From Burkholderiales bacterium (GTDB taxonomy: Bacteria; Pseudomonadota; Gammaproteobacteria; Burkholderiales; Burkholderiaceae_E): 64,000 nt of DNA. The notes beneath the pieces were generated by a model. It made no database searches, was not told the DNA's origin, and saw nothing but the letters and a program-made list of their open reading frames with translations. The position numbers were made by a program, and so were the translations under genes. The stretch lies in contig JAIYCW010000034.1 of assembly GCA_027487815.1 (NCBI GenBank), positions 1 to 64,000 of the forward strand, given 5' to 3'. Positions 10,043 through 19,243 of this stretch are shown here, one piece after another; the stretch's first letter is position 1; each line of letters begins with the position of its first letter.

Positions 10043-10318
10043 TTAGGCGAAATACTTGTCGAAGTTGCGGTTGATCTGCTCTTCGATCTTGGGCTTGAAT
10101 GCGGAAAGCAAAAAGCCCAACTTGGCATGTACAGCCACACTGTCTTTGGTGACGGTTAGCGCGCCGCTAATGCCGCTGCGCTCAAATTCCAGGGTATTGC
10201 CTGCCCACTGACTGCTGACATCAAACTTTTCAGCCAGTTCATCGGCCACCTTTTGAGCGGCAGCCTTGGCCTTCTTGAGCCCAATGGCGTGTTTACGGTT
10301 TAGTTCGATATCTGCCAT
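10043..10318 (-). CDS. Polyhydroxyalkanoic acid system (PHA granule-region) family protein
   Basis: A 91-residue protein of the short family usually called polyhydroxyalkanoic acid system protein (PHA_gran_rgn), often encoded near PHA genes; its biochemical role is not settled. Features are a basic N-terminal helix (LNRKHAIGLKKAKAAAQKVA), a two-strand middle with WAGNTLEFERSGISG, and a C-terminal amphipathic helix. Two in-frame ATGs lie at 10324 and 10318; the AAGGAG is directly against the first but six bases before the second, so I chose 10318. Convergent with the ACBP gene. A PHB depolymerase gene at 32848 shows that the cell makes PHB. Confidence 0.85.
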   Translation of the reverse strand: MADIELNRKHAIGLKKAKAAAQKVADELAEKFDVSSQWAGNTLEFERSGISGALTVTKDSVAVHAKLGFLLSAFKPKIEEQINRNFDKYFA

Positions 10319-10339
10319 AGCCATCTCCTTTGTTTTTCT

Positions 10340-11308
10340 TCAGTGTACCGGGGTCAGCAAGGCTTCGCCACGTTGCCAGGCCAGCAAATTTTGGGCCGCC
10401 AGCATGGCCATACCCACTCTCGATGAGCGGGTTGCGCTTCCAATATGAGGCGTCATGACGATGTTGTCGCACTCTAGAAGCCCCAAGTGTAAAGCCGGCT
10501 CACCCTCATATACATCCAGACCGGCTGCTGCAATTTGGCCCTTTTTTAAGGCCAGCGCCAGCGCTACATCATCGACAATGCCGCCACGTGCAATGTTTAT
10601 CAGAACGGCACTCGATTTCATGGTGGCCAGCTCGGCCGCACCAATAAGATGATGGCTTGCAGGCGAATATGGCAAGACGAGCATCACATAGTCCGCGCTT
10701 CGTAACAGTTCAGATAACTCGACGCGACTGGCGCCCAGCTCCAACTCATTGGCGGCTGGACTCCGATTCGTATACACAATCTGCATGCCAAAACCACGAG
10801 CCCGACGAGCTATCGCCGAGCCGATACGCCCCATGCCGATAATTCCCAAGGTGGAGCCAAACACATCTTGCCCGAGGAATTGATCCCAAGCCCAGCGCTG
10901 CCACAGACCGGCGCGCAACCAGCGCTCAGACTCGGTGACCCGGCGTGCGGCAGCCATGAGCAAAGTCCAGGCCATATCCGCAGTGGCCTCGCTCAAAACA
11001 TCGGGGGTATTGGTCACTGCGATACCGCGAGCGCGGCAAGCCTCAAGATCAATGTGATTCGTGCCGACCGACCCGGTAGCTACCATCTTCAAGCCTGGAG
11101 CAGCGTCGAGCAATGCGCCATCGACTTTATCTGAAGCCACCACATAGAGAGCCTGAGCATTGGCAGCTCGGGCGCGTAATTCGGCCGGACTCCAAAGCGT
11201 GTCATCGGCGTTGTGATCCAGGCTGAATACCGGCTCTAATTCAGCGATCACTTCGGGGAAATTACGCCGGGTGACAACCACCCGCGCTTTGCTTTCAGAA
11301 TGACTCAT
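10340..11308 (-). CDS. D-isomer-specific 2-hydroxyacid dehydrogenase (glyoxylate/hydroxypyruvate reductase-like)
   Basis: A 322-residue NAD(P)H-dependent cytosolic dehydrogenase that interconverts 2-oxo and D-2-hydroxy acids. The Rossmann motif GMGRIGSAIARR, the substrate arginine in INIARGGIVDD, the glutamate in DVYEGEP and the catalytic histidine in MTPHIGSAT are all present. Glyoxylate or hydroxypyruvate is the likeliest substrate from overall resemblance, but specificity is not readable. The ATG at 11308 overlaps the stop of the transporter gene (ATGA), so I chose it; the frame is open further upstream but only inside the transporter gene. Confidence 0.92.
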   Translation of the reverse strand: MSHSESKARVVVTRRNFPEVIAELEPVFSLDHNADDTLWSPAELRARAANAQALYVVASDKVDGALLDAAPGLKMVATGSVGTNHIDLEACRARGIAVTNTPDVLSEATADMAWTLLMAAARRVTESERWLRAGLWQRWAWDQFLGQDVFGSTLGIIGMGRIGSAIARRARGFGMQIVYTNRSPAANELELGASRVELSELLRSADYVMLVLPYSPASHHLIGAAELATMKSSAVLINIARGGIVDDVALALALKKGQIAAAGLDVYEGEPALHLGLLECDNIVMTPHIGSATRSSRVGMAMLAAQNLLAWQRGEALLTPVH

Positions 11309-12609
11309 GCATTTACTTTCAGCACTTGAAAAGTCGAGGATGACGCACTTGCTGGAGCGACCTCCAGGGCGGCGGGCTTGTCGGTCGGCAATGCACGCTT
11401 GGGCGTAGGATGCCATCCCCACAAGGCCATCATCACGGCAAACCCAACGACATAAGCCACTGCCACATGCCAGCCCCCCTTGATCCACGCACCCACTGAG
11501 CGGGCCTGAGGAAACTGGCTTGAAAGCGCAACTCCAGCAGATGAACCGAACCAGATCATTGAACCACCAAATCCCACTGCAAAGGCCAGGACGCCCCAAT
11601 CGTAACCGCCCTGATGCAAAGCCAGCGAAGTCAATGGAATGTTGTCGAACACGGCTGATACAAAACCCAGCCCGAACGCGCTCTTCCAGGATGCAATCGG
11701 CAATTGATCCACCGGCATCATGCTGGCAGCCCACACTAGCGAGAGCAGGAACACTGCACCCTTAAACGCTCCGGGAATCAACGACCAATCGGGCTTGCGA
11801 ATCGCAGCACCAACCAGAATCGCGACCCACACAGCGAGACCGAGGACCGGGAAGAATTCCGCCAAGTCGCCCATTTGAGTGTTCGCAAGAATGTTGGCAA
11901 CAATCGCTGTTACGAGGATGAATACCACAATGCCCAAGCGCGCCCAGTCGACTGGTGCATGCGCCAATTCATCCTTGAGAATGGGCTGGAAGGCATGTTG
12001 CTGACGCGCTGCGGGGATGCCGCAGACCACTACTGCGACCGCCGCTGCGATGTAGGCCGGAAAGACTGCCATCGGGCTTACTCCTGCCAGCCACATCATC
12101 GTGGTGGTGGTATCGCCCACAACCGAGCCCGATCCGCCAGCATTCGATGCAGCGACGATTCCGGCTAGATAACCCACGTGCACCTTGCCCCGAAATACCG
12201 AGTTTGCAATTGCGCCTCCAATCAAGGCAGCGGCTATATTGTCCAGAAAGCTCGACAACACAAACACCAGAACCAGCAGCACAAACCCACCCTTCCAGTC
12301 ATCGGGCAAGAAGCGCGGAAGCACCGCCGGCACGTTGCTATCTTCGAAGTGCTTTGACAAGAGCGCAAAGCCGACCAGCAAACACAACAGGTTGGCCAAA
12401 ACCACCCACTCATGCGAGAAGTGCAAAGCTAGCCCGCTTAAACCGGGCTGCCCGTTAAATGCCGCGAAACCAAGCTTGTATAGGGTGATCGCCACGGCAC
12501 CAATCACGGCAACCTTGAGGGTGTGGTTATGAAACAGGGCGACGCCAAGTAAAGTAGCCGCAAATAAAAAAAACTCCAGCGCGATGCCGCCGATATGCAG
12601 TCCGGCCAT
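11305..12609 (-). CDS. NhaD/ArsB-type ion transporter (putative Na+/H+ antiporter or anion transporter)
   Basis: A 434-residue polytopic inner-membrane protein with about 11-12 hydrophobic segments, belonging to the ion-transporter superfamily (ArsB/NhaD/citrate). The inverted-repeat hallmarks are visible as SSFLDNIAAALIGG in the first half and VSAVFDNIPLTSLAL in the second, where Asp-Asn pairs line the transport site in relatives, plus SNAGGSGSVVGDTTTTM. The C-terminal ~30 residues are hydrophilic. Sodium/proton exchange is the best guess; an organic anion substrate, perhaps a hydroxyacid given the coupled dehydrogenase gene, is possible. Confidence 0.82.
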   Translation of the reverse strand: MAGLHIGGIALEFFLFAATLLGVALFHNHTLKVAVIGAVAITLYKLGFAAFNGQPGLSGLALHFSHEWVVLANLLCLLVGFALLSKHFEDSNVPAVLPRFLPDDWKGGFVLLVLVFVLSSFLDNIAAALIGGAIANSVFRGKVHVGYLAGIVAASNAGGSGSVVGDTTTTMMWLAGVSPMAVFPAYIAAAVAVVVCGIPAARQQHAFQPILKDELAHAPVDWARLGIVVFILVTAIVANILANTQMGDLAEFFPVLGLAVWVAILVGAAIRKPDWSLIPGAFKGAVFLLSLVWAASMMPVDQLPIASWKSAFGLGFVSAVFDNIPLTSLALHQGGYDWGVLAFAVGFGGSMIWFGSSAGVALSSQFPQARSVGAWIKGGWHVAVAYVVGFAVMMALWGWHPTPKRALPTDKPAALEVAPASASSSTFQVLKVNA

Positions 12610-12688
12610 GGGTTATGCCTTCCTTTATTCTTGTATCAGCCCGCAATTATAGGAGGCGATGCAATCGGCCGAACCTAGGGCAAACGTG

Positions 12689-12706
12689 AAAAGACCCGCT
12701 CGGGTC
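12689..12706 (-). terminator. Candidate rho-independent terminator after pncB
   Basis: On the minus strand, nine bases after the pncB stop, GACCC-GAGC-GGGTC forms a five-pair stem with a four-base loop followed by TTTT. The stem is short, so termination may be partial. Confidence 0.5.
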
Positions 12707-12714
12707 CTCCAAAC

Positions 12715-13890
12715 TCAAGCAGCAATCTCGAAAACCTGACGCAAATAGTTCAGGTAATTGAGATCATCACACATGGTTTTTTCAGGCGTATCCGACAGTT
12801 TGGCAACCGGCTGACCATTACAACGCACCATCTTCATCACAATTTGCAAGGGTGTATAGCCCAGGTCGTTAGTGAAGTTGGTGCCAATACCGAAGGCAGT
12901 GCGGGCACGGCCGTTGAAGCGTCGATACAACTCAATGGCAATCGGAAAGTTCAGCCCATCCGAAAAGATCAGGGTCTTGGTTTTGGGGTCCACGCGGTTG
13001 TGCTCGTAGTGCGCAATCAACCGCTCCCCCCAGTCAAACGGGTCGCCCGAATCATGCCGCGCACCATCAAACAGTTTGCAGAAGTAAAGATCGAAGTCAC
13101 GCAGAAATGCGCTCATGCCATATACATCGGATAGCGCAATCCCCAGATCACCCCGATACTCGCGCGCCCACATCTCGAAGGCAAAGGTCTGCGAATCACG
13201 CAGGCGGGGGCCGAGCGCCTGGCATGCTTGCAGGTATTCATGAGCCATCGTGCCAAGCGGCAATACCCCATGCTTCATGGCGAGGTACACATTGCTCGTG
13301 CCAGCAAAATTAGCCCCGAGCTTGGCCTTGGTGGTCAGAATCACCTCTTCATGCCAAGCTTTGGAAAATCGCCTCCGGGTACCGTAGTCTGCGATGCGCA
13401 GACCTTCCAGATCGGGCTGATCCACAACACTTGCAATCTTCTGATCCAGGCGCTTTCGACCGGTGGCATAGTCCGGCACTTTCACCAGATGCCGGAAGTA
13501 GAGTTCATTTACGATCGAGAGCACCGGAATTTCAAACAGGATGGTGTGCAGCCAGGGCCCCTGAACCTTGATCTCGATTTCGCCACTTTCATTGTCCGCC
13601 GCACGCACCTCAATGGTTTTTCGGTTCATCTGGAACAAGCCGAGAAAGTCTACAAAATCGCTTTTCAACCAGCGCCAGGTTCGCAGGTATTGCAACTCAC
13701 TTTCCCGAAAGCGCAGCGTGCATAGCTGATCAAGCTCTTCTTGCAATTGCGGAAGAATCGGGCGCAGGTCAATGCCGGGGTTGCGGCACTTGAAGCGGTA
13801 CTCCACCTGCGCACCGGGAAAGTGATGCAGCACTACTTGCATCATGGTGAATTTGTAGAGATCCGTGTCAAGCAGAGAAGTGATGATCAT
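12715..13890 (-). CDS. pncB: Nicotinate phosphoribosyltransferase
   Basis: PncB (391 residues) makes nicotinate mononucleotide from nicotinate and PRPP with ATP, the salvage entry to NAD. The family start [14 protein letters not shown], the substrate-loop segment [13 protein letters not shown] and the phosphoribosyl site [11 protein letters not shown] are all present, and length fits. It lies on the same strand, 89 bases downstream of the TetR gene that ends the nicotinate catabolic operon, so the same nicotinate pool may feed both NAD salvage and breakdown. Whether it is read from the long operon or its own promoter in 13891-13979 is not decidable here. Confidence 0.96.
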   Translation of the reverse strand: MIITSLLDTDLYKFTMMQVVLHHFPGAQVEYRFKCRNPGIDLRPILPQLQEELDQLCTLRFRESELQYLRTWRWLKSDFVDFLGLFQMNRKTIEVRAADNESGEIEIKVQGPWLHTILFEIPVLSIVNELYFRHLVKVPDYATGRKRLDQKIASVVDQPDLEGLRIADYGTRRRFSKAWHEEVILTTKAKLGANFAGTSNVYLAMKHGVLPLGTMAHEYLQACQALGPRLRDSQTFAFEMWAREYRGDLGIALSDVYGMSAFLRDFDLYFCKLFDGARHDSGDPFDWGERLIAHYEHNRVDPKTKTLIFSDGLNFPIAIELYRRFNGRARTAFGIGTNFTNDLGYTPLQIVMKMVRCNGQPVAKLSDTPEKTMCDDLNYLNYLRQVFEIAA

Positions 13891-13979
13891 GATTGAGATG
13901 TGGCATACCCAAAAGAGGCTTTGCAGGGATTATGCACAGCTTTAGGAGCACGATAAACAAGACCGCTTCCCACCGCAGC

Positions 13980-14600
13980 TCAGTCCAGCGGCTTAACGAA
14001 AGCCAGCACCATGCCCAAAGCATCATCGGCCAAGGCCTGCATGGACCTTTGCTCAGCCACCGGATAACCGAGCACGGCTGAAAGGGTGTGCTGATTGGAA
14101 ACCACGAAGTAGCCAAGCGAAGCAATCAAAACATAAAGCCGAACCGCATCCAGTTCGGCACGCAGCTTGCCCGCATGTTGGCCGCGCGCCACCACTGCCT
14201 TTAGAAGTGCAACAATTGGTGCGACGAGTTCGGGGAGCTGCTCGGAGGTGCGCAAGGTTTGTGCCTGGCGCAGATTCTCGGTGTTGAGCAAGCTCACAAA
14301 CTCGGGATGCTGCGCGTAATAGCGCCACACGAACCGACTGAATGCAGCCACGGCAGCCAAGGGCTCCAAACCATCAAGCGCCAGCGCCTGCTCGGCATCA
14401 CGCAAGTCACCATAGACTTTTTCAAGCGCTGCGCGATAGAGCAACTCTTTTGAATCGAAGTAGTAATACACCATCCGTTCGCTCGATTGAGCGGCCTGCG
14501 CGATACGATCTCCCCGAGCTCCCGCTAAACCATACTGAGCAAACTCACTGATCGCCGCCTCGAGAATGCGCTTGCGGGTGGCCTGCGGATCGCGCTTCAT
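13980..14600 (-). CDS. TetR/AcrR family regulator, likely local regulator of the nicotinate operon
   Basis: A 206-residue TetR-type repressor: the N-terminal helix-turn-helix spans about residues 10-55 (TRKRILEAAISEFAQYGLAG ... SERMVYYYFDSKELLY), followed by an all-helical ligand-binding domain. The ATG overlaps the enamidase stop by one base (TAATG), making it the last gene of the long catabolic operon. The obvious target is the repeated TGAAGTA half-site at 27962-27990 in front of the operon, with a pathway intermediate as inducer; both are inferences. Confidence 0.88.
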   Translation of the reverse strand: MKRDPQATRKRILEAAISEFAQYGLAGARGDRIAQAAQSSERMVYYYFDSKELLYRAALEKVYGDLRDAEQALALDGLEPLAAVAAFSRFVWRYYAQHPEFVSLLNTENLRQAQTLRTSEQLPELVAPIVALLKAVVARGQHAGKLRAELDAVRLYVLIASLGYFVVSNQHTLSAVLGYPVAEQRSMQALADDALGMVLAFVKPLD

Positions 14601-15808
14601 TATGCGTGGGCGAGGATCACCGGTACTTCACTGGCAGGTGGCGTGTTGCGACTGCGCTGGCAGCGTACGATGCCATCAATAATCACCATTCCAACCCCGG
14701 GAATATCACCCAGTTCCACACTTTCCAGCAAGGTTGTGCCAGCCGAATGTTGCGCGCGATCCATCAGCACAAAATCAGCGGGGCGCCCCACCTCAATCAG
14801 GCCTTGAGGCAGACCCCGCATGCGGGCAATATTGCCCGTGGCAAATCCGAATACGATCTCGGCCGGAATATCAGCCATGGATGAAATCAGCGCTATCAGG
14901 CGCAGCATTCCAAGTGGCTGCACTCCACTTCCCGCAGGCGAATCTGTACCAAGGATCACTCGGTGCGGGCACTTCAATTCCATCGCATGGCGAGCCGTAA
15001 GAATGCCAATGCGCTCATTGCCGTTGTGCACAATTTCGATGGCCCGGGAGCTTTTCTCGCACAGGGTACAGACCTGTTTGTACGGCAGCGAGGTATGCCC
15101 GCCATTGATATGCCCAATAACATCGGCATCCGCCTCAAGCACCACATCTGCATCAATCAAGCCTGAACCGGGAATCGAAGGACCACCGGTATGGATCGTG
15201 CTTTGAATCCCGTATTTGCGTGCCCACCCCACCATTTGCGCCGCCTGATTCCCGGCCTTTACGCTGCCCAAGCCCACCTCACCCAGCAGCTTGACCCCAT
15301 TGCGCGCAAGCTCGGCAAAATCTTCCTCAACCATGCCTTGTTCAATCACCGGGGCTCCTGCCAACACCTTGACTCCACCCCCCACCCCGCTGGCCCGCAT
15401 GCCTTCAAACGCACGCTGGGCAGTGACGGCAAAAGCCTTTAGCCCGACAATATCCTTCGGGCGTCCGGGAAGATGCACTTCGCCTGCAGAAATCATGGTG
15501 GTGACCCCACCGTGCATGCATGAGTCAATCCAGCCGATTTGATTTTGCCGGGGCGTCCAATCGCCAAACACCGGATGGGTATGCGAGTCGATCAATCCCG
15601 GAGCCAGGCAAGTGCCGCGTGCATCGATCAGCGTTGTGGGTTCGCTGACGTCCACGTCTGCCAACCGACCTATCGCAGTGATTACACCATCATGGATAAC
15701 TAGCGTGTCGGCCTGCAGTATCGGCTGATCGATATCGCCTGAAAGCATCAACCCGATATTGCGGATAACGACCTTGCCCGAACTTGCTGCGGCTGCTTGT
15801 AGCGCCAT
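14600..15808 (-). CDS. ena: Enamidase (1,4,5,6-tetrahydro-6-oxonicotinate amidohydrolase)
   Basis: A 402-residue cytosolic amidohydrolase that I recognise as a homologue of Eubacterium barkeri enamidase, a Fe/Zn enzyme that opens 1,4,5,6-tetrahydro-6-oxonicotinate to 2-formylglutarate and ammonia. Metal-binding signatures are DSHTHPVFGD (first His pair), GEVGLGSVK (bridging region), HTGG and HINGGHTS (further His), and GTDSPAGSG (catalytic Asp). Family-specific text includes HGGVTTMISAGEVHLPGRPKD and the tail SRNTPPA, which I recall from the E. barkeri protein. GGAG lies seven bases before the ATG. It follows livF by 29 bases. A generic imidazolonepropionase-type hydrolase is the alternative. 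Confidence 0.88.
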   Translation of the reverse strand: MALQAAAASSGKVVIRNIGLMLSGDIDQPILQADTLVIHDGVITAIGRLADVDVSEPTTLIDARGTCLAPGLIDSHTHPVFGDWTPRQNQIGWIDSCMHGGVTTMISAGEVHLPGRPKDIVGLKAFAVTAQRAFEGMRASGVGGGVKVLAGAPVIEQGMVEEDFAELARNGVKLLGEVGLGSVKAGNQAAQMVGWARKYGIQSTIHTGGPSIPGSGLIDADVVLEADADVIGHINGGHTSLPYKQVCTLCEKSSRAIEIVHNGNERIGILTARHAMELKCPHRVILGTDSPAGSGVQPLGMLRLIALISSMADIPAEIVFGFATGNIARMRGLPQGLIEVGRPADFVLMDRAQHSAGTTLLESVELGDIPGVGMVIIDGIVRCQRSRNTPPASEVPVILAHA

Positions 15809-15837
15809 GATCGATCTCCTGTGTAGAGTAAATCCAC

Positions 15838-16557
15838 CTAAACCGCCAGGTAACTTCGGCGTAAATTCTCGTCTTCTTCCAGTTCACGCATCGCGCCGGT
15901 AAATCTGACCTGCCCTTTTTCGAGCACCACTGCACGGTCGCTTACCGCGCATGCGAAAGGGAAATTCTGTTCGCTCAGGACAATCGCGAGACCTTGAGTC
16001 TTGAGCTGCATGATGGCTTGCGCCATGTGCTCCACAATCAGTGGCGCTACACCCTCTGAGGGTTCATCGAGCAAAATCATCTTCGGGTTGCCCATCAAGG
16101 TTCTTGCCACTGTGAGCATTTGTTGTTCGCCGCCACTCATTTGGCCACCGGGACGATCCGGCATCCGCGCCAGATTGGGAAACAGGGCAAACACCCGCTC
16201 CACCGTCCAGGGCTCTTGGCCGTCGCGTGCCGGGCGAGTGCCGACTTGCAGATTTTCAAGCACGGTGAGATCAGTGAAGATGCGTCGGTCTTCCGGCACA
16301 AATCCCAGGCCGAGTCGCGCAATTTGATAAGCCTCCCAGGTGCCGATGCTTTGCCCCAGGAAGCGAACTTCGCCCGTGCTTTTGCCCACGCCCCGCATCA
16401 GGCCCATGATCGATTTGATGGTGGTACTTTTACCCGCACCATTGCGCCCCATCAGCGCCAACACCTCACCTGCATCGACTTGCAGGCTGACATCAAACAA
16501 AATCTGCGCGCGGCCGTAAAAGGCATTCAGGCGGCTGACTTCCAAAAGAGCGGTCAT
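15838..16557 (-). CDS. Branched-chain-type ABC transporter ATP-binding protein (LivF-like)
   Basis: A 239-residue ABC ATPase of the HAAT (LivF) class that powers the importer encoded in this operon. Walker A GRNGAGKST (about residues 36-44), signature MSGGEQQM, Walker B MILLDEPSEG and the H-loop region (VLSEQNF, with Asn/Glu as usual for LivF) are present. The ATG at 16557 overlaps the livG-like stop (ATGA). The substrate is set by the binding protein; the context says nicotinate or a related acid. Confidence 0.95.
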   Translation of the reverse strand: MTALLEVSRLNAFYGRAQILFDVSLQVDAGEVLALMGRNGAGKSTTIKSIMGLMRGVGKSTGEVRFLGQSIGTWEAYQIARLGLGFVPEDRRIFTDLTVLENLQVGTRPARDGQEPWTVERVFALFPNLARMPDRPGGQMSGGEQQMLTVARTLMGNPKMILLDEPSEGVAPLIVEHMAQAIMQLKTQGLAIVLSEQNFPFACAVSDRAVVLEKGQVRFTGAMRELEEDENLRRSYLAV

Positions 16558-17324
16558 CGCGCGAGCTTTCCTGAACCAAAATAAACTTCCCGAACTTTGG
16601 GGTCATCCTGCACCTCTTGCGCGCTACCTCGCGCGATCAGCGCACCGCGGGCAAGCACCATGATGTGATCCGCATGCGCAAACACCACATCCATACTATG
16701 TTCTGTGAACAGCACACCAAGCTTACGCTCGCGGGCCAGGCGACGGGTCAGCTCCATCAGCGCATGCCGCTCGCCGGGTGCCATCCCCGCAGTGGGCTCG
16801 TCCATCAGAAGCAATCCCGGTTGGTTACCCAGAGCCATCGCCAGTTCAAGGCGTTTCACATCACCATAAGCCAAAATGCTTGCGGCAACATCGGCTTGCT
16901 GCTTCAGGCCCACCGCATCGAGCAGTTCGAGCGCTTCATCGCGCCGTAAATCCGCAGCTGGCCTCCACCATCGGCCAAGCTCCCGATGATGGCTCCACAG
17001 CACGGTTTGCACATTTTGTGCGACGGTCATGGAGCTGAAGGTGGCAGCAACCTGGAATGTGCGCCCCACCCCCCGCATCCAGATTTGTCGGGGCGCGAGG
17101 CCTGCCAGCGTCTGACCCTTGATGCGCACCTCGCCCCGGTCGGGTTTGAGCTGCCCGTTGATCATGTTGAAGCAGGTGGATTTACCCGCGCCATTGGGGC
17201 CAATCAGCGCCAGCATTTGCCCGGGCTGCAAGGAAAAACTCACATCAATCACGGCCTGAACGCCACCGAAGCTTTTGTGCAGGCCCCGCACCTCAAGAAG
17301 TGGCGGCAGGTTTGTTGGGTTCAT
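16554..17324 (-). CDS. Branched-chain-type ABC transporter ATP-binding protein (LivG-like)
   Basis: A 256-residue ABC ATPase of the LivG class, the second of two different ATPases in this importer. Walker A GPNGAGKST, a signature region reading ASILAYGDVKRLELAMAL (divergent, typical of LivG), Walker B LLLMDEPTAGM and H-loop FTEHSMDV are visible. The ATG at 17324 overlaps the permease stop (ATGA) and gives a normal LivG N-terminus (MNPTNLPPLLEVRGL); open frame upstream lies within the permease gene and is not coding. Confidence 0.95.
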   Translation of the reverse strand: MNPTNLPPLLEVRGLHKSFGGVQAVIDVSFSLQPGQMLALIGPNGAGKSTCFNMINGQLKPDRGEVRIKGQTLAGLAPRQIWMRGVGRTFQVAATFSSMTVAQNVQTVLWSHHRELGRWWRPAADLRRDEALELLDAVGLKQQADVAASILAYGDVKRLELAMALGNQPGLLLMDEPTAGMAPGERHALMELTRRLARERKLGVLFTEHSMDVVFAHADHIMVLARGALIARGSAQEVQDDPKVREVYFGSGKLAR

Positions 17325-19237
17325 GATCGAAGCACCGTGCCGCGTGACGTGCGCCAGGCATGCCAGCGCTGGGTAATTGAGCCCGCAATGCCCTGAGGAA
17401 ACACCAGCACCAGCACCAGGATTACTGCGCCCAGTAAAGCTCGCCAATAGTCGGTGTTGCGAATGATGGTGTCTTGAAGATAGGTGAACACAACACTGCC
17501 GACAATCGGCCCAGCCAAGGACTGAATACCACCCAGCAACACCATGATCAATCCATCCACCGAACGGCCCACTGAAATGGTTTCGGGCGAGATGGTGCCC
17601 TTGGCAAAGGCAAACAAGCTCCCCGCCAATCCACAGAACACTCCGGCGATAACAAATGCGCGCCAATGCACTGCGACGACATCAATGCCAATTGCGCCCG
17701 CACGCGCCGGAGAATCGCGCCCGGCTCGCATTGCAAATCCGAAAGGGGCAAACAGGATGCGGCGCATCACCACTATGCTAAGCACCACCAAGCCAAGGGC
17801 AAGATAGTAGTAGGCCGTTTTTGATGCCAACCACGGCGCGGGCCACAAGCCCAGCAAACCATTGCTACCCCCGGTGACTTCATCCCATTGAAACACCACT
17901 GACCAGACAATCTGCGCGAAGGCCAAGGTAAGCATCGCGAGATACACGCCTGAGAGGCGCACCGCAAACCAGCCAAACACCATCGCGCCCACCAAGGCCA
18001 ACACTGGCGCCCCTATCAGGGCCCACTCCATGCTCCAGCCGAACCCTTTCATCAGGGCCGCTGCGCCATAGGCTCCGAGTCCGAAATAGGCTGCGTGACC
18101 AAACGAGTGCATACCGGCTGGCCCCATAATGAAATGCAAGCTCACCGCAAACAGCACCGCGATCAGAATATCGATCAGCAGGATCACCACATACGGCGAT
18201 GCGCTGGCCAGAATCGGCATCAACGCAAGCATGCCAAGCACACCAAGCATGATGAGCTGCGCGGGTTTGCCCATGGCCCGCAAAGGCGCTTCAATCTCAG
18301 CGGCGTTACGCACCGCAGCGCCAGGCTTGCCCATGAGGCCCCAGGGTCGAATGATCAGCACCAGAGCCATCACCAGAAACTCCACCACCATGGTGAACTT
18401 TGAAAATGCGATGCTGATGCCGCCGATCTCCTGAGTGCCCAGCCCGTAGCACAGGCTCTTGAGCACCGAGATCAGAAGTGCTGCCAGATAGGCCCCCGGG
18501 ATGCTGCCCATGCCCCCCACAACAACCACGACAAACGCTTCACCAATCGCGGTTAAATCAATGCCAAGATTGGCGGGTTCGCGAGGCATCTGCAGGGCTC
18601 CGCCCAAGGCTGCCAGTGCTGAGCCCAGGGCAAATACCGCTGTGAATAGCCAGGCCTGATTGACGCCCAATGCCGCCACCATTTCACGATCCTGCGTGGC
18701 TGCTCGAATCAGCACACCGAAGCGGGTACGCTTTAGCAATAACCATAAGCCGAGCAGCACCGCCGGGCCAATCGCAATCAACACCAGATCGTATTGCGGA
18801 AAGGGGCGACCAAACAGCTCAACTGCGCCTTTGAGCCCCGGAGCTTTGGGGCCAAGAATATCCTCAGCCCCCCACAACCAAAGGGTGGCATCGCGCAGCA
18901 TCAGCACCACGGCAAAGGTGGCGAGCAATTGAAACAACTCCGGCGCGGCATAAATCCGCCGCAAAATCAGCATCTCCACTGCGGCGCCGAGTAATGCCAC
19001 AGCGCATGCCGCGAGCACCACAGCGCCCCAGAAATCCCACCCACTCAGTGCAGCATCGCCGGCCAGCCAACGCACCGCCGAGGTAGCCACATACAGCCCG
19101 ATCATCGTCATCGAGCCGTGAGCAAAATTGACAATTCGGGTCACACCAAAAATCAGTGATAACCCGACCGCAATCAAAAACAGGGTGGAGGCGCTAGCCA
19201 GCCCATTGAGGAGCTGGCCAGCCAGACTGGCCCACAT
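17321..19237 (-). CDS. Fused LivH-LivM permease of the branched-chain-type ABC importer
   Basis: One 638-residue polypeptide joins both permeases normally encoded separately. Residues 1-~290 are LivH-like (GLSLIFGVTRIVNFAHGS, ending near KFTMVVEFLVMALVLI); a short polar linker (~300-320) leads to a LivM-like half (AGMHSFGHAAYFGLGAYGAA, GVYLAMLTLAFAQI). About 15-17 membrane segments in all. I chose the ATG at 19237 rather than a TTG one codon earlier; it follows the binding-protein stop by six bases. There is no frameshift: the join is in frame with good linker sequence. It forms the channel for the operon's solute, presumably nicotinate. Confidence 0.92.
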   Translation of the reverse strand: MWASLAGQLLNGLASASTLFLIAVGLSLIFGVTRIVNFAHGSMTMIGLYVATSAVRWLAGDAALSGWDFWGAVVLAACAVALLGAAVEMLILRRIYAAPELFQLLATFAVVLMLRDATLWLWGAEDILGPKAPGLKGAVELFGRPFPQYDLVLIAIGPAVLLGLWLLLKRTRFGVLIRAATQDREMVAALGVNQAWLFTAVFALGSALAALGGALQMPREPANLGIDLTAIGEAFVVVVVGGMGSIPGAYLAALLISVLKSLCYGLGTQEIGGISIAFSKFTMVVEFLVMALVLIIRPWGLMGKPGAAVRNAAEIEAPLRAMGKPAQLIMLGVLGMLALMPILASASPYVVILLIDILIAVLFAVSLHFIMGPAGMHSFGHAAYFGLGAYGAAALMKGFGWSMEWALIGAPVLALVGAMVFGWFAVRLSGVYLAMLTLAFAQIVWSVVFQWDEVTGGSNGLLGLWPAPWLASKTAYYYLALGLVVLSIVVMRRILFAPFGFAMRAGRDSPARAGAIGIDVVAVHWRAFVIAGVFCGLAGSLFAFAKGTISPETISVGRSVDGLIMVLLGGIQSLAGPIVGSVVFTYLQDTIIRNTDYWRALLGAVILVLVLVFPQGIAGSITQRWHAWRTSRGTVLRS

Positions 19238-19243
19238 CAAAAA

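Noticed and set aside
10340-11734. A 464-codon open frame for the 2-hydroxyacid dehydrogenase
   Set aside because: The first ~142 codons lie within the transporter gene on the same strand and have no family resemblance; the ATG at 11308 overlaps the transporter stop and gives the normal N-terminus.
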